64,000 nucleotides of DNA from Adineta vaga (Eukaryota; Rotifera): assembly GCA_021613535.1 (NCBI GenBank), contig CP075493.1:6076001-6140000 (forward strand), written 5' to 3'. The notes beneath the pieces are model-generated. The model searched no databases. It was given only the letters and a program-made list of their open reading frames with translations, and had not been told where the DNA came from. Positions 1-12,978 of this stretch are shown here, piece by piece; the first letter of the stretch is position 1, and each line of letters opens with the position of its first letter. Position numbers and translations under genes: made by a program.

Positions 1-390
1 TAATTTATTATCAAAATAATATGATAGATAAAAAACTTTATTTTTCATTTATTTTTCATTCTTGACCAAAGTCAAACAGGTGTGCTCATATCAAATCAAT
101 GACTCATAGTTAAGCAAACAAAACAAACATACATTTTTGCTTCATTCACAAACATTTCACACTCACATGTCATTGAAAAAAAACAAGTAGCAATGAAAAT
201 TACATCGTTTTCAATCTTTTTTCTTTTAGTAGCTAAACAAAAAAGTTCTAGTTCCAAAAACTTTCTATATTCATATCAATAATTTTGATCGATTCATCTA
301 GAAATGATCGAACTGACTGACCTTGGTTTATAATTTTCACTTCTTGTTTTCTTTCTAGAAAAAAAACTTTCCTAATTATAAAACAAGACG
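1..390. other. Upstream region of GOLPH3, no gene seen
   Basis: AT-rich sequence with no supported coding exon. A pyrimidine run ending in AG at 357-358 looks like a 3' splice site and lies about 32 nt before the GOLPH3 start codon. It could be the acceptor of a 5' UTR intron or a trans-splice site. No TATA box was picked out with confidence. Confidence 0.5.
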
Positions 391-2058
<1,668 letters not shown>

Positions 2059-2924
2059 AACAATAACGATGTCATGTTCACCTTCTTTTTCTTTTTCTTT
2101 TATCGCGATATTCCAATAATATAAAACTGGGCATTCTTGTCGTTTCAACCATCCAAAAGGATTGATTTATTATTAATATTTTTTTTTTGTTCTGGCTGCT
2201 ATTTTCTTTTTTTTTCAAATAAAACCTATAAATATTCATTCTAATTTTTTTGTCTTCTTCTTCTTCTTCTTTTTCTTTTTTTCGTTGACAGTATGTTTAT
2301 GTTACTTTTGGGTTATGATCAAATTAACTCTTAACAAACTGTACACTGGATGGTTCTCATTCTTTTTCTTTTTTTCTGTATGCGCAGGTTTATTCGATAT
2401 CTCCTATGTTATTTTCTTCCTGTGATATACTTACACAGTATAAAATGAAAAGAACTATACTATCCTTTCCCTTTTTATTAGAAGTTTTTCATCTTTCTTC
2501 TCTTGCTTAGCGACAGACGATGATGACAGTATTGATAGTGATTCTTTGTCACTAACGAAAACAAAAGTTGTCTTCTTTATATGTTTGATAAGGGAATCTT
2601 TCGTACGAATCGACGAAAGTGGTATGACGTCTTTTGATTTTAAGGTTGTCAATTAAATTGTAGATCAAACATTGAAATGTTATGACAACTCGAGCAGTTT
2701 TGAGAGAAATAAATAATAACAATGGTAATACATACAAGAAGAGAGAAAGGAATGTCGGAAGAATAGAAGCGCAAACTTTTTTTTTTCAATCTGATGTAGA
2801 ACAAAAAAAAAGAAAAAGAAAAATCTTAGAAGAACATATATGAAATGTCTTTAGATGATACTCATATTACATTTCTTGTCGTATCAAAAACAGATTTCAT
2901 ATTTTTTTAGTCAATATTTTCATC
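2059..2924. other. Intergenic, GOLPH3 3' flank to NUDT9
   Basis: T-rich 3' flank with several AATAAA-like signals near 2050 and 2218 that could polyadenylate GOLPH3. Two minus-strand open frames at 2455-2737 have no recognisable content and no exon structure. An acceptor-like T-run plus AG ends at 2910, 14 nt before the NUDT9 start codon. Confidence 0.5.
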
Positions 2925-4358
2925 ATGGGTCATCTACTTTCTTGTGCTAATATTCGATTGGGAACACGAATAAGTGAACCAGTTGAAAATCGAATTCCTA
3001 TTCATCATAAGTGTCGAAATTGTGGACGAAAATGTGATTCATCAAGTCCTTCGAATACATGTGCTCATGCGAAATATACACGAACTGGTACAAAAGAACA
3101 ACCAGCAATAATTCGACCAGTTATACCAGATGATAAAGTTCCATGGTCAACACAATTCGATTATAATCCAATTGAATTTACATCTGAAAAAGTACTTAAA
3201 TCAACAAAAGAATATGTCGATCGAGATCCAAGAAAAGATCCAAATGTTATCATTCCATGGAATTCCGATGATCGTCTATGTGATCGACGATCATATCATG
3301 GAATATATAATGTTGTTCGAGGTGTACCACAAAATCCTTGTGGACGAACAGGAATTACTGGACGAGGACATCTCGGTAAATAATTAGAATGATGGTGATG
3401 ATGAGAAAAAAATGTTTTGTATATTTATATATATTTTTAGGTCATTTCGGACCAAATCATGCAGCCGATCCCATTGTCACACGTTGGAAACGTGATAAAA
3501 ATGGTGGTGCTAAAATTATTCATCCTAATACTGGAAAAGCGATTTTACAATTTGTTTGTATTCGTCGAAAAGATACAAATGAATTGGCTGTTCCAGGTGG
3601 TATGGTCGAAAAGAAAGAGAAAGCGACTGAAACATTACGACGCGAATTCCATGAAGAAGTATTAAACTTTCCTGATTTAGATGAACATGAAAAAGATAAG
3701 TTATTATCAACAATAAAAGATATTTTTGAAAATGGTGGAACAAGAATCTACTGTGGTTATGTCGATGATCCAAGGTATGTAATTCACCATTTCTCGAAAG
3801 CTATTCAATACATTGTGTTATACTTCATTTTTCAAGAAATACCGACAATGGTTGGATGGAAACAACCGGTAAGTTCATCTCAAAAAAAGTTATTAAAAAC
3901 AACGAATTTAGAATGCGTCAGTGAATGAATTCTCGGCGAAAAACAGAAATCCACTGTTGTTATTGCAGACATAGCTGAAATAATCAAATATCTTATCGAC
4001 GAAATATTATCTTTTAAAAATAGAATTTCATATACACTGTATTCACCAAAATAGCATCGTTTTTCTACAAGATTGCAACGAGCGTCCTAGAATCTGAGTT
4101 TATACTTGAACGATATTTTATAATATTCACAAAAAATAGTCGATCGATAATGCATATAAATTTATGAAATCTTTTTTTTCTTTTTCAGTCTACAATTTTC
4201 ATGATGATAATGCTGAACATCTTGCATTAATCAATGTAAATGCTGGTAGTGATGCAACAGATGCATTCTGGGAAGATCTTGATTCTAAAATGCCATTGTT
4301 TGCAAGCCATGCAGATTTTCTTCGACGAGTAGCTGCTCTACGTGATTCACATTGGTAG
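2925..4358 (+). CDS. NUDT9: ADP-ribose pyrophosphatase, NUDT9-like
   Basis: Hydrolyses ADP-ribose to AMP and ribose 5-phosphate. Four exons (2925-3375, 3441-3774, 3837-3868, 4189-4358) give 328 residues; human NUDT9 has 350. Family landmarks are GRTGITGRGHLG followed by HFGPNHAADPIVTRWKRD, then the Nudix box around residue 205 with GGMVEKKE and REFHEE, so the metal-binding Glu residues are present as in catalytically active NUDT9. YVDDPRNTDNGWMET follows and the protein ends in FLRRVAALRDSHW. The N-terminus differs from vertebrate NUDT9: it carries a Cys cluster (CRNCGRKC plus a Cys about nine residues later) and no clear mitochondrial presequence, so location in the cell is uncertain. Relation to the NUDT9H domain of TRPM2 was considered, but this is a stand-alone protein. 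Confidence 0.93.
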
Positions 4359-4759
4359 AAAGCATTTACATCGATCTCATTTGCTTGATTAATCATTATA
4401 ATACTCTCAAGATGTTTTCTTTTAAAGATAGTTGTTCGAAGTCTATTTTTTCCTGCCAATTAATTTAAACATATTTGTGTGTCTGTCAAAAATACTGTTA
4501 ACGAATTGAATTTTAATTATTCTTTTTATAATTCTGTATAAAAGAAAATCTAGACAAATAAAATTTTTCAATTCAACTGATTCGTAATTTCTATCTATCT
4601 GCTTTTCTTTTGTCACCAACTGAATTCGTCCAATAGACGAACATTTCAATGAGTCATCGATTTTCACTCTTTCTTTGTTTAACTGTTCGTTCGTTGAACA
4701 AATAATATCACAACGAAATATCGAAACATTTTTCACAAAACAAAAATATCTTACAAGTA
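4359..4759. other. Intergenic NUDT9-CDC20
   Basis: A 401-nt gap. AATAAA near 4557 may serve NUDT9. A 126-codon minus-strand open frame here overlaps CDC20 exon 1 and has no recognisable domain, so it is treated as chance. Confidence 0.45.
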
Positions 4760-7102
4760 ATGACAAATATCGGCATGTTAACACCAGATCGGTTTCATAT
4801 GGAACGAAGTAGAATGTTTTCATTAATAGATTTTCTATTTTATTCTACATTTTCTCTTAGGCCATAGTCTATTTGACGTTCCTCGACGATTATTTTTGAA
4901 TCCATTCGATATCGATAATGATGATGATGATAATAATAGAAATTCACCATATACAAATCGGTTTGGTCCATGTGATGAAGCAGTATCTTCAACGAAGAAG
5001 AAACCAAAAGCATGGTCAGTACGTGCACGACGTGATGAACCCAATCTTTTACGTGGAGATAGGTAAGGAAAAGAAAACAATTCGATGTAGACAAATATAG
5101 TCATAGATAAAATTATTTAGATTTATTCCACGTCGAATTGATCTTGATTGTGATTATGCACTTGATTCACTTGTTGCACGAAATCTTCAGATAACTTCAC
5201 GTATTATATCTTCTAATCATGGTCAAATAGTATCTATTGATCAGCAGCAACAGCAACAAGTAATTCTTCAACAACGTCGTGTACAAAAACGCACAAATCA
5301 ACAAGTTCAAACAACTTCATCACGGAAAACACTCGAATTACTTGAACATTTTATGCCACAGAATCGACGAATTTATAATTTTGGTGTAAAAACACTCAAA
5401 CCACGACCTATAGGTATTATTTAAATCTATTCAAACTAAGATTCAATATTATCTTTTCATTCAGATCCCAGTGATCTTGCTCGACAAATTGAAGCATTAA
5501 CAATTACATCGAAAGAACGATATATCAGTTCAACACCCGAACGTATTCTTGATGCACCTGATTTAATCGATGATTTTTGTAATGGAAATAATTATTCAAA
5601 CTTTCATTTATTCTATTCTTTTTTTATATAGATTTAAATTTAATTGATTGGGGTAAACCAACAAATATGATTGCTGTTGCTTTAATGAACTGTGTTTTTC
5701 TTTGGGATGATAATTCTGGTAATGTAACAAAATTACTTGAACTTCAAACACCTAATAATACCAATGATGAATATGATGATGATGAACAAGTACATTATGT
5801 TTCAAGTGTTGCATGGCATAATAAATCACCATATCTTGCTGTAGGTACATCCTACCAACAAGTTCATATTTATGATGTTAATCAACAAATATGTAAACGA
5901 AAATTAATCGCGGAAAATACACTGGATGATGATGATAGAATACCATGTTTAGCATGGAATCAAAATATAATTGCATGGTAATTATTCTTGTTTTTTTCCT
6001 TCATCTTTGTAGATTTTTAAAATTCTGATATTCATCTTCATCGGGATTTTAATCTTCCTAGTTACGAAATCAGTTCTACTCATTTATTCAGATAGGTTAA
6101 ACAGTCTGTCATTCGGAAATGTCGAGTGCGATCTGACATATGAAGAGAAATTAATATATAACAGAACTTTTTAAAATATATGTTTGTTGACATTTTTTTA
6201 GTGGAACACGTAATTCAGGTGATATTCTTCTCTATGATGTACGACAAAGAGATTGTATTATTAAATTTCAAACACATCGTCAAGAAGTTTGTGGCTTAAA
6301 ATGGTGTCCGAATGGACGTTATCTTGCTAGTGGCAGTAATGATAATACTGTATGTGTATGGGATTTTCATCAATGGTATTCAACAAGTGGAACATCAGGT
6401 AGTTTTTCGTCACTCTTACCGCCAGCTGATGGTGATACAAAGAAATCAAATGTTCCAACGAAACCTTTATGGCATTTTAAAGATCATAAAGCAGCTGTTA
6501 AAGTAGGTTGACGTATTTATTGATTTAGTATTTTCTTTTTGTTCTTTATGTACATAGGCTATTGCATGGTGTCCATGGGAAGGTTCAAAAGTATTAGCAA
6601 CCGGTGGTGGCCATTCGGATGGTTATTTACGTTTCTGGAATAATAGTAATGGTACATGTCAACAAGCAATTAAAACAGATTCACAAGTATGAGAACTAGA
6701 AATAGTTCTTAGTTCTATTTATAACTTTTTTTTATTTTACAAAAGATTTCTTCCATACTTTGGTCAACTGATTATAAACAAATTGTCACTGGTCAAGGTC
6801 ATCCAAATAATTTCATTCATATTTGGCATTATCCATCGTTGGAAAAATGTCATACATTACATGGTAAATACGACGATTATGTTATTTATTATTCATAAGA
6901 GAATATTCTTCTATTTGAAGGTCATACATCACGTATTCTATCATTAATCATGGGTCCAAAAGGCAATCCAGTTGTGAGTTTATCAGCCGATGAGACAATT
7001 CGATTTTGGAATTGTTTTCCGGTTGATGTTCAACGAAAGAAAAAACTAGAAATGACACGCACACATTCTTATCCAACAAAATTAAATTTCAATTGTCGAT
7101 AA
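4760..7102 (+). CDS. CDC20: CDC20/Fizzy, APC/C co-activator
   Basis: WD40 adaptor that recruits substrates such as securin and mitotic cyclins to the anaphase-promoting complex and is the target of the spindle checkpoint. Nine exons sum to 577 residues (4760-4808, 4861-5062, 5121-5413, 5465-5578, 5632-5977, 6202-6502, 6558-6686, 6746-6863, 6921-7102). The APC/C-binding C-box reads GDRFIP and is split by intron 2. CDC20 rather than CDH1 is indicated by ERILDAPDL, DFYLNLIDW, QEVCGLKWCPNGRYLASGSNDN, AVKAIAWCPW, LATGGGHSD and GHTSRILSL, which mark the seven-blade propeller. The first exon is short; its start was chosen because it gives the right phase across a 52-nt intron. The C-terminus ends in Cys-Arg rather than the usual Ile-Arg tail. 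A glutamine-rich insert lies after the C-box. Confidence 0.95.
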
Positions 7103-9472
7103 TGATTATTATTATTACTATTAATATTTTCCTGGAATACTCTACTTTTCTTTGTCTAAAATAGATTCTGAAATACATAATGAAATTAACTAAGTTCATA
7201 CAGTAGAAAAGTCAAAATCGAGTTTATTTGTATTCTAAATTGATTGATTTTCAAGACAAAAAGAATATGCTGATCATTACTAAAACAATCTTTGAAGCAT
7301 AAATTCATTCTTATGATTTGAAATGACATATTCAGAAGAAGAAAAAACTTTGGTTCACAGACAAGTATGACTCTTTTAAATAGGAAATATAGTAGATATA
7401 AGTTCGTGTCTGATGAGCTAAGGCATGCCGAAAGATAATTGACATAAATTAATATATCTATATACGCAAAATTTTGACATGTTGAATGATATTCAGTTGG
7501 TTGTGCGTTGTAATATTATTGATTGATCGATGGATCGACAAATACAATGTAATTAATCATTTTCATTCGAGTTTTCTTTTGATTATCCTCTAGACAAATT
7601 CTATTTTCATGAATAATAAATATTCACCTTGATAATCATGAACTCAAGTCTTCGGAAAAAACAAAAACTAACTGAATAGTCAATTCACAGCTGGTTTACA
7701 TAAGAAAATGAATATAAACAGTATTGACGTCGATCGATCTTGATACGTCATTCTTCCTCTTAGCGTTCTGAGAGTTCTTTTTTTTATCAATCATTATTAT
7801 TCACTAAATAATCATAAAGAAAAGCAACTATTCATTCATTCATTCATTCAAACATTGTTTCCGCATCTACATAAGTGTATAAAGATTCTTGTTTAACTTC
7901 GATTTTTCTACTGAAATGAATCAAATTACACATGTGTCAAAGTTTTCAAATGTGTTCCATCAATAAATAAGAAACACATTATCTCAAGAAAATGAAAAGT
8001 ACAAAAAACCGTATGTCAAGTGCAATTCAATTAACATTGTGTATTGCGTTTTATTTACATCAGCATAAGACTATGAAAGGAAATAACGGCTTAATAAAAA
8101 AAAAAGAAGAAGAAGCGTAGAATTCCCAGTGTACTATTGTGTGCTAAGATAATAGGCCTTTTCATTGCACAGATTCATCAACAATAACAGCGATGACGAC
8201 CTTCACATGCACTAAGATTGTTAGCATTGCACTCGTCTACTAAAACTTTGAAGATCTTTGTAGAACGTAATACACGTCATACTCTCTTTTCTTTACTTAT
8301 CTATCGTGAACAGAAAACGTGTTCTCATTGAATTTTCTGATGGAGAATATTGACTAGAATTTCTTCAAGTAATTTCAAATAACTACGACAGCTGGCCAAT
8401 ATTCATGCATGACAAACTCAACGCTACGTAACTAACTGTTATCACACATGAAATATCATGTTCGAATAATAGTAGTAGCGATATGGTTATATTTTTCATA
8501 CATTAAAAACAAAAACAAAACCACAGAATAGTTCTTTGCGATCTGCATGTGTTGATGAGAAGGTTTAATAGTTCGTCTCTTTTTTTCCAAAACAACGTCT
8601 ATTTTCGTTGTTCTAACGAACGAGTATAATTAATATTTTCTCATTTTTCTTTTGTCTCCCAAAACAATCTATATTATTCCTTTCTCATTTGTTAATTCTG
8701 TGCGATACATTTCTCTAGAGTTAATTTCCATTAGGTTGCATCGATATAAACTTGTCAAAAGAACAAATTCGATGTTAAACAAGAGTACATCTCAATTAAT
8801 ATTGTCGAAGAAAACGATAAAAATATGACCTATTTTTTCGAAATGAACTTGATTTTAATTATAATGACGTATAAACAATCGAAAAAACAAGAAAAAGAAA
8901 ATTAATGTCATTTTCGTAAACATATGAGAACAAACTTCTAGGTTGGTCTGTTTTTTCCATTAGTTCTTCAGATGTAATCATATCTGTAAAGGAACAAAAG
9001 TGAGTATCATATTTCTACTCTCTTCTTCTTCTTCTTCATGTTTTTTTGATTAGTGAGAAAAATATACGTTTGAAATTTCTTGCTAACTGTAAAGTCTTGT
9101 AGTTGAAGAATCTATATCGATTAAAACACTTATGAGCAGAAGCTGTCTTCTTTTCTTTGTTTTTGATGAGAAGAGTAGGAGGAATCGATGTATCCTCATG
9201 CATGTCAATGAAGAAGATGTTCTTCGTTTCTCTATAACGTCGACTTCGCCTAGACGCCTACATTTTGCTTTCTTCTTTATTATTGTGCTGCTTAAATACA
9301 TCAGATAATTTTCAAAGAAGATAAGCATATGATCACATCGACTGATGTTTTTTTTCTTCCGATCTATTATAAATTACAAAATTTCGTTAGTAACAACAAC
9401 TGTTCTCTCTTTTGATACAATTATGTAAAGCAAAAAAGAATCTAATAAGAGCTTTCTGTTTTAGAATAACAA
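7103..9472. other. Gene-free stretch between CDC20 and the GPCR
   Basis: About 2.4 kb of AT-rich sequence without a credible exon on either strand. The one longer frame, minus 9083-9328, is Ser/Lys-rich with no domain. Contains short CTT and CATT runs (near 7828 and 9025). The AG at 9463-9464 after a T-rich run looks like a splice acceptor for the next gene. Confidence 0.5.
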
Positions 9473-12157
9473 ATGAATACTTTTAATACAACTTTATCAT
9501 CTGATCAAATTCTTTCTCCTATTGAATGGGCATGGTCATTGAGAACAATAATTGTATCAATCATTTGTGGTTTAATTACTCTTGTTACCATATTAGGTTC
9601 GTAGAAATCGTCTTTATATTTAATAAAAGAATCAATTGATCTGTTTTGTAGGCAATGGTCTAGTTTTACTTTCAGTAAAATTTCGTTTACATACTCGATC
9701 GTATTCAGATTATTTCATAGTTAGTTTATGTTTAGCAGATTTTTTTGTTGGTTTATTTGTTATGCCATTGATGACATTACATTCAATACAATTACGTTGG
9801 CCATTTCATTATCGTCTTTGTTATATATGGATGTCAATTGATTTTACTTGTTCAACCGCATCTTTTCTTACACTTGCTTCGATGGCATTAGACAGATATT
9901 ATGCATTGACAGGTATTCATTTCCGTCCTTTAATTTTTTGATATTTTATTTGTCTTCTACTGGTTTTTCTAGCACCTTACTTTCATTTACGAAATCGTTC
10001 CTATGCATCGGTATTAATCTTCATTATTAGTTCATGGTGTATACCATTTGCTATATGGCCAACTTCCATCTTTCTCGGACATTATTTTACTTCGAATGAA
10101 CCAAGTTGTGCTCATCCTGCTCATCCTTATGTTATCGTCATATTATGTTCATTTTTTTACTATATACCTCTTCTATTTATGTTATGTTGTTATTCAAGAA
10201 TTATAGTGAATATCAAAAATATCGAAGTTATGGTAAGAAAAATCTCAGTTATATTACGTCGCCTAGTAATTTGTTTCTCTATATAATTTCCTTGGAATTA
10301 AATCCTGAATAATTCTATATGATGATTATTAATACCAAAAACTAATTATATCACCTGATTAATTTAGTTCGAAGAAAAAATCCTTTTATCTAGATGAATA
10401 CAAAGATCTGAAGAATTTGTAGACTGTAATTATATTTATATATATACATGTAAATCACGAACTTTTCTTTTTATTTAATTGAGCGTCAATCGTTCGAACT
10501 AATTAACCTGTTTCTTTTCTTCTTGTTTCGATGCTAAATAATAAATTGGAAGATAGCCACTAGTCTGATTCCATTTAAAATTCTGGTATATTTTCAATCA
10601 GTTGAAATGAATAGAATAACTAGGGCATAGATAAAATCAAATGACGTCGAAATATTATTTTTAGTAAACGTGTTACACATTCGACGAATGATGAAAAATT
10701 AAAGATTAGCAAAGTAATATAATTATTTAGATAGACTTATGTTTCATACTTATAAATTAGAGCACGATTATTTCCTTATTAAAATATTCATAGATCAAAG
10801 GAACTTGGGGGACAATTAAATACAATCCAACGGATCAGAGTTATGGTCGAACGTTAAGTAATGATAAACATAATCTTATAACAACATCATCATCACAATC
10901 AACTTCTTCATTACGTTCACTTCTTGTAAGATATTTTCAACGAAATTCGACGAAATTTCCACCACAAAATTCAATTCATTGTGGTAATGAAAGTCCATAT
11001 AACATACCAACAAATTCCTTGCATAATCGCTGTATTCGACGAGATACTGTATGCAATTATGGAATGACATTAAATACATTATCACCTACTCATATTCATC
11101 GCTCCAATCGACATCCAACAACAGCAACATTTACAGGACAAAAACGGTGTTTAAATGACGTAATGGAAGAAACACGATCTAAACCTGAATCAATTATCAA
11201 TCAAGAAGATGATCTAGTTCGCACTCGTCTTAGTACACGTACATCATCATTACCTGCAGCTCGATGTGTTTCATATTATTATCATCAAAATTCAAATTCA
11301 TCTCAAGCAAAAATTCTCGAAGATCAATCTCATTCACAATATAATTCCGTATCAAATGAACGAAGTCGTTCGCATTCACATTCATCAAATCAAAGTATGG
11401 GTATCAATGGTGGTATCGTTACAACAGATGTTTCTGAACATAGTTCATCATTTGATAATACACATGATGATGATCATCGTCGTTTGAATCGACGTAGTGG
11501 TGTGCCCTCACATACAACGACATCCTACAATTCAAGTCGATATAGTCAACGTGCAGTAGCACAATTTATGCATGAAAGAAATAAAGCTAGATTACGACGT
11601 AATCAAAAAGCAAGTCGAATGTTAGGTAGGATTTGTTGTTTTATTTCTTTTGCACTCAGTGAGCTCTCGAAAACAACGGAAATTCTTCTGCTAAGAGATA
11701 TGAGCATCAATATAATTCCTCTTAGTCTTCTCTATAGAATAGAAGAACAATTATGAGAAGTTCATAAACTTATGCCGGATGTGACGTTAAATCATTAAAA
11801 ATATAAGTATCGATGGGATGATCCTATGATGTATTTATTACCAATTCAAAAGTTCGAAAATAGAAAACAATGAGAGAATATCTATTGTCTATTTCAGGTA
11901 TTTTACTTGCTGTATTTCTTATTTGTTGGCTTCCGTTTATAGTCTCTTATCCTACAATGATGTTTCATCCAGGAAAATTTTCTCCTGAACTTGAAAGTAT
12001 TATCTTCTGGTTTGGTTATGTCAATTCTTTACTCAATCCGTTTCTATATGTATATAGTTCACGAAATTTTCGTAAAGCTATTATGGAAACATTATGTTGT
12101 TATAAACGATTGAAATCACGAGAACATTTACGATATCAATGGTCATTACGAAATTAG
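9473..12157 (+). CDS. Rhodopsin-class GPCR, biogenic-amine/muscarinic-like, orphan
   Basis: Seven-helix receptor of the plasma membrane. Five exons (9473-9596, 9652-9912, 9973-10232, 10794-11625, 11898-12157) give 578 residues. TM1 ends in GNGLVLLSV; TM2 carries SLCLADFFVGLFVMP; TM3 has WMSIDFTCSTASF with the amine-binding Asp (D3.32) at about residue 105, then DRY at 122-124. TM6 has ICWLPF and TM7 has NSLLNPFLY, the NPxxY motif. This pattern is closest to histamine H1, muscarinic and related amine receptors. The third intracellular loop is very long (about 290 residues, almost all of exon 4) and rich in Ser, Thr, His, Asn and Arg, while the C-tail is short with a CC pair that may be palmitoylated. 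The N-terminus has an Asn-Thr-Thr glycosylation site. The ligand cannot be named from sequence. Confidence 0.9.
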
Positions 12158-12978
12158 ACAGTTTAACTGTCATGAAAAGACTTGTGACTTTGTTGTTTTC
12201 CTGTAAATTTTCTATAAAATAAATTCTTTTAATCCTAATAGTGTACAGACAGATAATATTTGTTTTTGTTCATTTTTATTCTGGGAGAAAATGTCAAGTC
12301 AGCATCATAATGAGTATTCTATATTCATAATGAGAAAAACTAGGTTAGCATGTCTCATATTCGAATTGACATCAACAGGTGTAGATTCGCATAGCACTCT
12401 TAATCTTCTTCAAAATAGAGTATTATTTCTGCATGAATATTATTTAGTACTGAATAGATGCTAATCAGTAAGGCTGAACGGATTAAATAAAAAAAAAGAA
12501 GTATGTCCTTGAAAATGCTAAGATAATATTAAAAAGAAATTGAATTTAATTGCTTCTGCGAAATATGAATATCTTCTATGTTAAAGTTATTAAGATGATA
12601 ATTATAACCGTAAAAAGACTATGGTATTGAAAAATGATGCTGAATTCTTCAAAGAACTTAAGAATTTGAGATTCGAATTCATTAATATATGAACATCTGA
12701 TTGTTTAACATCATAGCTTCATTTTCATCTAGAAATTTTGTGATGTAAAACATTGATCTATTAATAATAATAAGAAAACATATTCTTCCTGTCCATCGTC
12801 TAGTGACTCGTAGGAAGAGGGCGCTAATAAAATATAACGATAAGTGTCAACTCAAACCAATACATGAAAGATACATCGATGTATGTATTTTTCTAAGAAC
12901 AAAATCTTCTTCGACATAAAAAACGATTAAATGGCACCAGATTAATTTTTATAAGAATAATAATCCAAAAAAGAAACA
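12158..12978. other. Intergenic GPCR-PPIP5K
   Basis: About 0.8 kb, AT-rich, no exon found. AATAAA near 12220 is a plausible polyadenylation signal for the receptor gene. Confidence 0.45.

Noticed and set aside
4443-4823. 126-codon minus-strand open frame next to CDC20
   Set aside because: No recognisable domain, overlaps CDC20 exon 1 and its AT-rich upstream region, no exon structure.
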